NCBI GenBank assembly: GCA_029005335.1
Contig: JAQXFT010000123.1
Coordinates: 1 to 21,950 of the forward strand
Source: Oscillospiraceae bacterium
Lineage (GTDB): Bacteria; Bacillota; Clostridia; Oscillospirales; Ruminococcaceae
Length of the DNA: 21,950 bases
Direction of reading: 5' to 3'
Below the pieces are notes generated by a model that was not told the DNA's origin, did not search any database, and saw only the letters and a list, made by a program, of their open reading frames with translations. Shown here one piece after another: positions 8,801 to 14,987 of this stretch (positions are counted from its first letter, which is position 1; every line of letters starts with the position of its first letter). Position numbers and translations under genes: made by a program.

Positions 8801-9246
8801 ACAGTGCTTTCCTCACCGCCTACTACTGCTGTTGCAGTAATTTTGAGAACCTGCTGGGCAACCCATTTATTTTCTGAATATACATAGGTATCGCCGACAT
8901 ATTCGACACGAATTTTATTTTCTTCAAGATTTCCGTCTTCATCGTAATAGCCGACCTTACCCATATCAGAGCTGACAATTTCAACTGTAGGGTTCAGGGT
9001 TGGATTTGAGCTGTTAAGGTTAACAACGCTCTGAGCTATTGCAACATTACGTACCATAGCCTGAGAAAAGCTGTCTATAGCTGCACGTGCTGTATATTCT
9101 GCCTGTGAAGCAGAATAGTTCTTATGAGACCTGTTGCTTGCTGATGTAGCAAGCACAAGTGTACTCGTAAGAAAGATGATAAGGAGCGACATTACGGATA
9201 TAACCGTAAAAAGCACCGTACCTTTAAGCTTGGAATGTCTTTTCAT
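5827..9246 (-). CDS. Very large PilX-like pilus protein (1139 aa)
   Basis: The chosen start is ATG 9246, with AGGTGG 8 nt upstream. The frame also runs to a GTG at 9258, but that codon overlaps the ribosome binding site. The N terminus (MKRHSKLKGTVLFTVISVMS, then LLIIFLTSTLVLA) is a basic stretch plus one membrane helix (about 9-32), followed by a region rich in Ala and Ser. This resembles PilX-type minor pilins and lacks the usual Glu at +5. The body contains strand-rich segments with GDVRVDGDF and EGDLVVSG (about 395-425) that look like bactofilin-type or beta-helix turns. Six ~20-residue repeats span about 643-763. The C-terminal ~215 residues (about 925-1139) are again strand-rich. Minor pilins are usually 150-250 aa, so this is exceptional. 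By position in the operon it is a pilus component, perhaps a tip adhesin; no exact function is recognised. Confidence 0.75.
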   Translation of the reverse strand: MKRHSKLKGTVLFTVISVMSLLIIFLTSTLVLATSASNRSHKNYSASQAEYTARAAIDSFSQAMVRNVAIAQSVVNLNSSNPTLNPTVEIVSSDMGKVGYYDEDGNLEENKIRVEYVGDTYVYSENKWVAQQVLKITATAVVGGEESTVTAYMRKKAPDEPKPLSIKGFQTLGGGGYTTTSGYISGAISMGITDEPANRTYDLSNASEYNTDMFFVNGNLNVSGNDIRIDATKTNSASIIMGDLVMQNSFLIDVNYPYATRENANAGTPWKYELTQKDIPYIYVDGSIKPGTATNPFKVQTTGIDTATAKATNSPYNVFCGHFDPDNSSNGVSVEGDIYIMGNESGAKGTSYFGRKNQNMTELYAWTNSVLNRTETQFYSNGGNLYSRDNLQVENAHIKGDVRVDGDFMLGDGVIIEGDLVVSGRIRKTDGTEFNFSLPEDKNILVNAVEGNIYNGTSAVSIEGLGDSYHAHNNTYNEANNVKPGYVRVQNFEYPNFVKNNAVYESIAIPNIQYANYVDDVQAVGIERDENQRYNEPDFKMIQYFQTEWWPEPKFADNEGHTYGADDTIRYIDVNGNEVEKSIMDIDSYQWGRKTLYSAGGKLYGFEPYVESRTGAITSKQYSYYLIKTDGSYVSTPDGHITIYQADINGNKSDIPTDSFSVIYKSDMYGNPINETTTEEYTYYKPDKDGNITPEETSEKIFIYRVDENDNITDDIVSEYVTYYEPDENGNITGNVTTERSFRFKADRYGNPTDQIAYDLYTYYNEAGSEVSESEAISTTAFYTKWYSPYETTSDEVSYYDVDPDAPPAEASPVNDAEGNYTPQYQNWIRSHEVPLSSVTITTNILKYDDYSGGAYPASMTREAIRGESEGGKYKIVSTLDDIKESIGCSSTNTFDENTYYKEVPNANIVGGRYVDFDYVRVSGHHNYNIRKNTVITTGETSNGPVVININPSGNTLWIVLDNCNFGNGKHRIVVSGNGIVNFLIKDTLNFDGNSPAGIFTKNVWDQIEAGGKIIIREDDKLNINYYGTEGSHFNIGNQTVLCGIARCPYSTINIGSQGCQKDFTYIDKNGKVIEFNASNPIEARKKGANWIGNALFKEMGSSANNFRLLYTGSSDDASNDIVNATLDTTWTVMYYDTY
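6958..7320 (-). repeat. Six tandem ~20-residue YxxDxxGN repeats in the large pilus protein
   Basis: The encoded units begin IYQADINGNKSD, IYKSDMYGNPIN, YKPDKDGNITPE, YRVDENDNITDD, YEPDENGNITGN and FKADRYGNPTDQ, each 20-21 residues long. The pattern (aromatic, two residues, Asp, two residues, Gly-Asn, then Ile/Pro-Thr) resembles the YD repeats of RHS-type proteins, which have a similar period. The copies differ at many positions, so the array is old or has been diversified. Confidence 0.8.
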
Positions 9247-9292
9247 TTTTCTTACCACCTTTCAAGTGAAACAAAGACATAACCAGAACAGA

Positions 9293-10123
9293 TTATTCGA
9301 GAACCGGTTCATCAAGTTCATAAACTGAATAGAGATTAAGAACTATTGTAGCCTGTGAAATTCCTGAATCTTTACCTGCATTCTCACCGTTCTTGTTTTT
9401 CATAGTTTCTGCACCTGTGGCAAGCTTACCGGTTTCAGGGTCATATCCGAAATTGGTATCTGCAATGCTTATAGAATCAATTCTTATAGCTTTATTCTTT
9501 TCAGAGATTGTTTTCATAAATGCCCAGAGGTCATCTTTTGTAGCCTTAACGCTTATACCGTACTGCTGAACAAAAAGGCTTTCGGGAACTCTTTCTGAAA
9601 TAGCATTGCTTTCTTCAAGCTTTTTATTGATTTCAGCCGTATAATTTCCGTTGAGGTCAGCGAGGTCAAGAATAGCAGTAGTTGGAACAACAGGGGTATA
9701 ATAATAGTAATCAAGGGTAGTATCACTGATTTCACCAGCTTCCATGCTGACAACCTTAAGATTTGCTTCATCAATCATAGTACGCATATACATATCGAGC
9801 TGATAAGGCTTCATAAAGCCTATAATCTTACTGTCATTCAGAAGAGATTTTCCGTCCTTATCCGTATAGTCTGAAGCGGTATAGAATTTTTTTGTAAGCT
9901 CATCAGCACTTGCCTTGGTTTTCTTGATGCTGTCCCTGAGTGTAGGAATCTGCTGAATTTTAGCATCCAGACCGTCCCATTCAGCCTGAATTGTATCACG
10001 CTGAGCCTTATTTTCTTTTATATCGTTATAGCGTGGCTTTACAAGTCCGAAGAAGCCTCCGGCAAGAATCACAACAGCAATTACAATCAATAAAATGATT
10101 CGGTCTCTGTAATTTAATTTCAT
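9293..10123 (-). CDS. pilO: PilO-like type IV pilus alignment protein
   Basis: This 276-aa protein has a short cytoplasmic N terminus, one membrane helix (about 9-27, IILLIVIAVVILAGGFF) and then a charged, probably coiled-coil stretch (about 30-80, YNDIKENKAQRDTIQAEWDG onward). The remaining outer part ends in a beta-rich region containing PESLFVQQYGISVKATKDDL. This layout is that of PilO, which pairs with PilN through coiled coils and a ferredoxin-like domain to align the pilus motor with the pilin pool. Sequence similarity of PilO proteins is low, so the call leans on layout and on position directly after pilM-pilN. It starts 2 nt after the pilMN stop, with its ribosome binding site (GGGGAGG) inside that gene, implying tight translational coupling. 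Confidence 0.8.
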   Translation of the reverse strand: MKLNYRDRIILLIVIAVVILAGGFFGLVKPRYNDIKENKAQRDTIQAEWDGLDAKIQQIPTLRDSIKKTKASADELTKKFYTASDYTDKDGKSLLNDSKIIGFMKPYQLDMYMRTMIDEANLKVVSMEAGEISDTTLDYYYYTPVVPTTAILDLADLNGNYTAEINKKLEESNAISERVPESLFVQQYGISVKATKDDLWAFMKTISEKNKAIRIDSISIADTNFGYDPETGKLATGAETMKNKNGENAGKDSGISQATIVLNLYSVYELDEPVLE

Positions 10124-10125
10124 AA

Positions 10126-11838
10126 TTATTCAGCCTCCCCTTCTGTATTTTCAGTGTCTGCTGTTTCAGTATCTGTTTTTTCTTCATCAGCTTTTTCAGG
10201 CTTATAAATAGATTTTTCGCCCTTCATAGTAACCGTAACTGAGAAATTGACTGTAGAGATTTTTTTCCCTGTACCTGTTACAGTAGTCTGACCGGTTGCA
10301 GGGTCAGTAGTCTGCTTCTGTTCCTCAACCTCAGAGACGCTGTAATTTGAGTAATCGACATCAACGAAATAACCTTTTTCATTTTCAAGAAGGCTTTTAA
10401 CGAAATCTGCCGGAAGCTTCTGTGTAGGTGAGTCAACACCGGTACACTGAACGCTGAATGAAATCATACCATTTCCTTCATACTGAGGATTTACTACACG
10501 TGCTTTTTCTACCTTTGGTTCAAGAGATTCGGCAACTTCCTTTACTATCTTATCCAGAATATCATATTTGTCACCGAGTATAACAGGCTGTGAATCGAAG
10601 GCGTCACTGAGATTTGTTATAGATGTGAGGTATGATTCAACTTCTGCCTCCATAGTTGTAAGATTGTCAAAAAGCTTCAGTTGTGCAGCAGTTTCAGGAG
10701 AATTGATTTTCGCCTGAAGGTCATCAATATCGCTCTGTATACCGCCGTTGATACCTGTCAGGACACCCCATGCAATTCCTACAACGGCAGCACACGCAGC
10801 AGTTACACCAAGGAGGAGGTATTTATATGTACCGTCGGATTTAATTCTGTTATTGTTTACAGTATCGGTTTCAAGGAGGTTGATTTTTTCGGTTTCCTTG
10901 TTACGCTTGAACATTGCACCGATAGCGTTGGCAAAGAGTTCAAATTTAAGGTTATCATATCCGTGAATCTGAGGGGGGGCAGTAAGTGTATCTCCACGGA
11001 GTTCCATTTTAGCCATTTCATCGACAAGACGCTTATAATAAGCATTGTCACCGATTTCGCCGTAGAATATAACGTTCTCAACAGTTTCGCCGGTATTTCT
11101 GCTTCTCTGGAACTGGAGCATACGATAGATATTTTCAACTACAGCTTCAAACACATAGTCATCTGAATCATCATAGTCCTCAGCGGAGATTGAAGCGAAT
11201 CTTGAGAATGCAAGCTGGCAGTCTTCATTTTTGCCTCTTTTTTCATAGAGGTTAAGACTTATGAAGTTTCTGTCAATCTGGACAGCCAGAAGGGGCATTT
11301 TTGATTTTATTTTTGTATCTGCAAGGAGAAGCTTTGTAATACAGTTACAACCAATCATTACAGATTTAAGTGAGATTCCGAGCATCTGGAAGACACTTTT
11401 ATAACATTCTATAATTTTATAGGGGCAGGCTGTAGCAAGAACGGTAACAAGATTTTCTCTTCCGGCAGCGGTTTCCTCATCAGTATCGCCTACTATTACA
11501 TATGATACGGAGTATGTATCATCAAGTCCGAGAGCATTCTGCATTTCCAGCTTAACGTTCTTGGCAAATTCCTGTTCTCTGGTCTTTTCGAGCTGAAGCT
11601 CTTTAAATATTGTAAGGTTTGAGGATATACTTACAATAGCTTCCTTATCAGCCATTTTATTTGTTGCAAGTACACTGTTTATAAGAGTAGCGACACGGGG
11701 GATATCCTGAACGTAACCGTTTACAATAATATCCTCATCGAGTTCAAGGGTTGCAGCGGAACTGATTCGGATTTTATTGCCGCTTTCAGTACCTTTAATA
11801 ATTCGTATATTTCTATCAGTAATATCAAATGACAGCAT
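10126..11838 (-). CDS. pilM: PilM-PilN fusion protein
   Basis: This 570-aa protein joins two normally separate alignment proteins. Residues 1 to about 312 are PilM-like, an actin-fold cytoplasmic ATPase-type protein: the opening MLSFDITDRNIRIIKG is the phosphate-1 strand region, and the part ends in FELFANAIGAMFKR. Residues 313 onward are PilN-like: INLL at 319-322 matches the short N-terminal PilN motif that PilM binds, a membrane helix follows at about 339-361, then a coiled-coil stretch (about 365-410) and an outer domain. The C-terminal ~25 residues are acidic and low-complexity (Glu, Thr, Asp). The frame is continuous, so this is a true fusion. The ribosome binding site is GAGGTGG. Between pilC and the pilO-like gene, it fills the place of both pilM and pilN, and no separate pilN is present. 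Confidence 0.88.
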   Translation of the reverse strand: MLSFDITDRNIRIIKGTESGNKIRISSAATLELDEDIIVNGYVQDIPRVATLINSVLATNKMADKEAIVSISSNLTIFKELQLEKTREQEFAKNVKLEMQNALGLDDTYSVSYVIVGDTDEETAAGRENLVTVLATACPYKIIECYKSVFQMLGISLKSVMIGCNCITKLLLADTKIKSKMPLLAVQIDRNFISLNLYEKRGKNEDCQLAFSRFASISAEDYDDSDDYVFEAVVENIYRMLQFQRSRNTGETVENVIFYGEIGDNAYYKRLVDEMAKMELRGDTLTAPPQIHGYDNLKFELFANAIGAMFKRNKETEKINLLETDTVNNNRIKSDGTYKYLLLGVTAACAAVVGIAWGVLTGINGGIQSDIDDLQAKINSPETAAQLKLFDNLTTMEAEVESYLTSITNLSDAFDSQPVILGDKYDILDKIVKEVAESLEPKVEKARVVNPQYEGNGMISFSVQCTGVDSPTQKLPADFVKSLLENEKGYFVDVDYSNYSVSEVEEQKQTTDPATGQTTVTGTGKKISTVNFSVTVTMKGEKSIYKPEKADEEKTDTETADTENTEGEAE

Positions 11839-11859
11839 TTTTTAATCCACCTCTCAATT

Positions 11860-13053
11860 TTATTGAATATTTTCAAACGAGCCATAAAGTGCCGGAAATA
11901 CAGCCATAAGAACCATACATACAACAACGCCCATAAATATAATGGCAACAGGTTCTATAAGGTGTACAAGGTTCTGTACAGCAGTATCAGCTTCTTCTTC
12001 ATAATAGCCTGATGCATTTTCAAGAATACTGTCCAGAGCACCTGATTCCTCACCTACATATATAAGTGAGCAGAACATTGATTCAAATATTTCAGTTCTC
12101 TGTACTGATGCTGAAAGTGTCTCACCCTGTTTTACCTCATCGACAACGGTTTCAAAGCACTGGCTTATGTAGCTGTTTCCGAGAATATCAGCCGCTCTCT
12201 GAATACATTCAACCATTGGGATACCGCTTGAATACAATGAACAGAAGGTTCTTGCGAAACGGCTTGTATATATTGTAACCATAAGAGGACCTACAGACGG
12301 CATTTTTACAAGCATTCGGTCGAATTTAAGTCTTACGTCCGGTATTTTAAGAGCATAGTTTATTGCAAAGACAATTGCCGCAATAGCTATCAGAAGGATA
12401 TACCATTTTCCGATAATAAAGTCGCTTATATTCATCATAATTCGTGTAAGAACCGGTATATCGTTCGGGTCGTCGAACATATCCGCAAAGGTAGGAATAA
12501 TAAATGTAAACATAAGAATTACGATTACGACGCACAGAATCATAAGTATTGCAGGATACATCATAGAGCTTTTGATTGTATTGTGCATTTTGTTTTCCTT
12601 GTCATAGTGGGCAGACATTCTCTGCATTATGACATCGAGTGAACCGCTGGCTTCACCGGCAGCGACCATTGAGATAAGGAACTGTGGAAAAACGCCTTTA
12701 TAGAGTTCAAGTGAAGCTGAAAACGATTCACCTTTCTGAACGTTTTCATAAATATCACGCCATATCAGCTTGGCGGATTCTTTTTCCTGTTCCTTGCACA
12801 GAATATCGAGAGCTTTTACCAGAGTAAGACCTGATGTAAGCATAGCACTGAGCTGTCGACAGTTAAAGGACAACTCTTTTGTAGTAAATTTGTGCATGGT
12901 TTTTGAATTTTTTGAATCAGTTTCCTCATAGCTTTTAGACACCAGACCTTTTTCACGCAGTTTGGCAAGAAATGCCTTTTCGTCCTCAGCAGGCATATTT
13001 CCTTTGACCGTTTTACCTTTAGCATCTACAGCTGTATAAGAAAAATTCTTCAT
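11860..13053 (-). CDS. pilC: Type IV pilus inner-membrane platform protein PilC
   Basis: This 397-aa GspF/PilC-family protein is the membrane platform that links the ATPase hexamers to pilin assembly. It has a short N-terminal domain (FSYTAVDAKGKTVKGNMPAE) and two T2SSF-type repeats (about 61-184 and 266-388). Each repeat ends in hydrophobic segments, such as AILMILCVVIVILMFTFIIP near 170-190 and a helix close to the C terminus. Family-typical stretches are LSFNCRQLSAMLTSGLTLVK in the first half and GEESGALDSIL in the second. The length matches the usual ~400 aa. GAGGTGG precedes the ATG. It is the first gene of the operon that continues into pilMN. Confidence 0.95.
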   Translation of the reverse strand: MKNFSYTAVDAKGKTVKGNMPAEDEKAFLAKLREKGLVSKSYEETDSKNSKTMHKFTTKELSFNCRQLSAMLTSGLTLVKALDILCKEQEKESAKLIWRDIYENVQKGESFSASLELYKGVFPQFLISMVAAGEASGSLDVIMQRMSAHYDKENKMHNTIKSSMMYPAILMILCVVIVILMFTFIIPTFADMFDDPNDIPVLTRIMMNISDFIIGKWYILLIAIAAIVFAINYALKIPDVRLKFDRMLVKMPSVGPLMVTIYTSRFARTFCSLYSSGIPMVECIQRAADILGNSYISQCFETVVDEVKQGETLSASVQRTEIFESMFCSLIYVGEESGALDSILENASGYYEEEADTAVQNLVHLIEPVAIIFMGVVVCMVLMAVFPALYGSFENIQ

Positions 13054-13117
13054 TTAACCACCTCCATAGAAATAAATAAAATTGACAGGGTAAAGTCACA
13101 ATGCCCTAATGATAACA

Positions 13118-13146
13118 ATTATAACATTTTTAAAGGAAATTTTCAA
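13118..13146 (-). promoter_or_regulatory. Main promoter of the pilC-pilMN-pilO-pilin operon
   Basis: On the minus strand TTGAAA (13141-13146, 5 of 6), a 17-nt spacer and a perfect TATAAT (13118-13123) precede pilC. Transcription would begin near 13111 and give a leader of about 57 nt. Confidence 0.82.
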
Positions 13147-13237
13147 TTGATTTTTTAGCATAAATAAAGGCATTTTTTTTATTAATATTCACCAATAATT
13201 ATACAAAAAGTAATATTTCAAATTCTTTAACGGTAAA

Positions 13238-13404
13238 AATGTACAGAATTATCACATAAAAAGCAGTGGCTTTAACCATTGTAAATCTTGTACAAATATT
13301 ATATCATATATTTTCCGTAAATGCAATAGATAAGAAAAAATTCAGCAAAAAATAAATAAAGCAAATTTTTTAACATCTTCTGCACGGACAGGTTCTGTAC
13401 ATTT
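13238..13404. repeat. Inverted pair of 12-nt AAATGTACAGAA motifs
   Basis: AAATGTACAGAA at 13238-13249 has an exact inverted partner, TTCTGTACATTT, at 13393-13404. The arms are about 143 nt apart and lie upstream of the pil operon promoter. They might be paired regulator sites, but two copies in AT-rich DNA could also arise by chance. Confidence 0.35.
13298..13326 (-). promoter_or_regulatory. Possible second upstream promoter for the pil operon
   Basis: A perfect TATAAT (13298-13303) is preceded, after 17 nt, by TTGCAT (13321-13326, only 3 of 6). If used, it would give a leader of about 240 nt before pilC. The 13-nt motif ATTTACGGAAAAT overlaps its -35 and spacer. Confidence 0.35.
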
Positions 13405-13447
13405 ATATATTATTATAGTCAGTCAGAATTTATGATAAAAAAAAGAA

Positions 13448-13471
13448 GACGGACTTTTTACACAGTCCGTC
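13448..13471 (-). terminator. Terminator of the 431-aa dockerin gene
   Basis: On the minus strand GACGGACT and AGTCCGTC form a perfect 8-bp stem around an 8-nt loop, followed by TTCTTTTTTTTATC. It lies 24 nt past the stop codon at 13495. Confidence 0.9.
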
Positions 13472-13494
13472 CCCGGAGATTTAAAATAAAATCT

Positions 13495-14790
13495 TTAATC
13501 AAGGCTTTCTATAATTGATGATATATACTGCTGGATTTTCAGAACATCGCCTGTTGTAAGACCGTCTCCTTTATTATGTACATCACCATTTGCTATTCCT
13601 ACAGGCTGGAGAAAATTATTTTCAGGGTCTGCAACATATCCGGACATAGCGACAACATCAGCGATATCAATTTTACCATCTATATTTACATCGCCTGCCT
13701 TAATATTTGAATCACCTATTTTAAAATCGGATTTTACAAGATTTGCACTGTATCCCTTTTCGTCCTCAGCATCTATTATAAAGGTATATTCTCCGGTACT
13801 AAGGGATTCAAAAATCATTGAATAGTCGATATCCGGATAAAAGTTGAATTCTGTACTGTTAGGGGCGAAATTTCTTTCCTGAACAGCCGTATTGTCTTTT
13901 CTCTGAACGATTTTTGCAGTAACTACTTTCAGCTTATGCTTTGAAGTGATATTTCCTCTGAGGTTAAAGAATGTTCCGTGCTGTAAAACTCCGGACGGAA
14001 CTTCAACACCGGAAACCTTTATCTCTGAATCCGTATCTGAGTAAGTAGTCTTTTTTACTTCAAATTGTGTACGGGTCAGAGTAACATTGTATCCGCTGTA
14101 ATCCTCGGCAATAAGCTTGTATGTATACGAACCGGCATCAAGCTCAGCAACATCAAATACATCATCACCCGAAAAAGTATATTTTTTATCGTTTACAAAG
14201 TATTTCGCAGTTTTCCATATCTCAGAATCATCAGAATTATATATATAGGCACATACCTTATAAAGTGGCTGAACTGATATAATATCGCAGTTTATTTTAA
14301 ACGACCTGCCATATTCCATAGTTTCTGACGGAAAAGAGGTATTTTCTGTCCTGATTTCACTTTCCGTATCAGGCTTACCGACCTGAAATTCGGAATATAC
14401 AAGCCTTATATAATTATTATGGCTGTCCGTAACTCCTACCTGATAACAATAAAGGCCTTCCGGAAGAATACCGAATACAAGGCTTTCATCAACGGTTTTC
14501 ATATCAAATTCAGTATCATTTATTTCGCTTACAATTTCCTGATTAGCAACACCATTACGGTAATATATTCCTGTTACGATTTTTTTCATTGGTTCTTCTG
14601 AAGTTATTTTGCCCTGAATTACAAAATACTGTCCGACATCAAGCTCACCCTCGGGCTTTGTATAATCTGTAATTTTCACGTCGGGTTCTTTCACTTCCTC
14701 AGCACGAGCCATAAAAGGCACGTTACAAAAAAGCATTGAAAGTACAATTAAAATACTTGCCAGATGAGACAGGGTTTTGTTTTTATTCAT
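13495..14790 (-). CDS. Secreted three-module protein with C-terminal dockerin (431 aa)
   Basis: The chosen start is ATG 14790, with GGAGGG 8 nt upstream and a good signal peptide (basic MNKNK, hydrophobic core, cleavage likely after ARA at residue 30). The longer open frame to 14886 adds residues that would bury the signal peptide. Three related ~105-residue modules follow (about 34-138, 141-247, 253-359), each with a Pro-Glu/Ser-Gly start, an alternating strand pattern, a GxYxY stretch and an SxFxVG-like end. They look like Ig-type beta domains. A type I dockerin (about 366-428) closes the protein: the first calcium loop is GDVNIDGKIDIAD and the second, GDVHNKGDGLTTGD, has one extra residue. 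No catalytic domain is seen, so its role may be binding or structural on a cohesin scaffold. It has its own promoter and terminator. Confidence 0.85.
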   Translation of the reverse strand: MNKNKTLSHLASILIVLSMLFCNVPFMARAEEVKEPDVKITDYTKPEGELDVGQYFVIQGKITSEEPMKKIVTGIYYRNGVANQEIVSEINDTEFDMKTVDESLVFGILPEGLYCYQVGVTDSHNNYIRLVYSEFQVGKPDTESEIRTENTSFPSETMEYGRSFKINCDIISVQPLYKVCAYIYNSDDSEIWKTAKYFVNDKKYTFSGDDVFDVAELDAGSYTYKLIAEDYSGYNVTLTRTQFEVKKTTYSDTDSEIKVSGVEVPSGVLQHGTFFNLRGNITSKHKLKVVTAKIVQRKDNTAVQERNFAPNSTEFNFYPDIDYSMIFESLSTGEYTFIIDAEDEKGYSANLVKSDFKIGDSNIKAGDVNIDGKIDIADVVAMSGYVADPENNFLQPVGIANGDVHNKGDGLTTGDVLKIQQYISSIIESLD

Positions 14791-14826
14791 TGTTATTTCC
14801 CTCCAAATACAATATTTATAATAATA

Positions 14827-14855
14827 TTTATACCACGTATTAAAAAAAAAATCAA
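14827..14855 (-). promoter_or_regulatory. Promoter of the 431-aa dockerin gene
   Basis: On the minus strand TTGATT (14850-14855, 4 of 6), a 17-nt spacer and TATAAA (14827-14832, 5 of 6) precede the gene. Transcription would start near 14820, about 30 nt before the ATG. Confidence 0.65.
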
Positions 14856-14858
14856 GCA

Positions 14859-14878
14859 ATTCACCAATATTTGTGAAT
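14859..14878. promoter_or_regulatory. Operator-like palindrome beside the dockerin promoter
   Basis: ATTCAC and GTGAAT face each other across 8 nt whose middle is AATATT, so 18 of 20 positions are palindromic. It lies 3 nt upstream of the -35 box. The left half with its spacer (ATTCACCAATA) recurs in the same orientation at 13187-13197, upstream of the pil operon promoter. A dimeric regulator is plausible; its identity is unknown. Confidence 0.45.
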
Positions 14879-14919
14879 AATATCAAAAACGTCCGTTTTT
14901 TTATAAAAAATTTCTATTT

Positions 14920-14932
14920 ATTTACGGAAAAT
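14920..14932 (+). repeat. 13-nt motif ATTTACGGAAAAT, inverted copy at 13310-13322
   Basis: ATTTACGGAAAAT here is an exact inverted copy of ATTTTCCGTAAAT at 13310-13322. The two copies lie in the gaps on either side of the 431-aa dockerin gene, and the surrounding bases are also loosely similar. Function unknown; the motif at 13310 overlaps a possible promoter. Confidence 0.4.
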
Positions 14933-14959
14933 ACCATATCTTGTATAAAAAGTGATTAA

Positions 14960-14982
14960 GGGCAGTCACAAAGCGACCGCCC
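14960..14982 (-). terminator. Terminator of the dockerin-peptidase gene
   Basis: On the minus strand GGGCGGTCGC and GTGACTGCCC pair over 10 bp, two of them G-U, around a 3-nt loop. The following TTAATCACTTTTTA is only moderately T-rich. It begins 5 nt after the stop codon. Confidence 0.75.
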
Positions 14983-14987
14983 TGATA

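Larger units (their letters stand above)
13054..13494. other. AT-rich intergenic region, 441 bp
   Basis: This gap lies between the pil operon start and the end of the first dockerin gene, both on the minus strand. It holds the pil promoter (13118-13146), a possible second minus-strand promoter further upstream, an ATTCACCAATA motif (13187-13197) also found at the next promoter, inverted copies of AAATGTACAGAA, and the terminator of the dockerin gene (13448-13471). No open frame with a credible ribosome binding site was seen and no known structured RNA is recognised. Confidence 0.6.

Noticed and set aside
9247..9258. Upstream GTG start for the large pilus protein
   Set aside because: The GTG overlaps the AGGTGG ribosome binding site; ATG 9246 is correctly spaced from it.
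13054..13494. Possible small gene, tRNA or riboswitch in the 441-bp gap
   Set aside because: No credible ribosome binding site with an open frame, no cloverleaf and no recognised aptamer; the gap is explained by promoters and a terminator.
14791..14886. Longer N terminus of the 431-aa dockerin protein
   Set aside because: It would span the predicted promoter and ribosome binding site and place a non-signal sequence before a good signal peptide.
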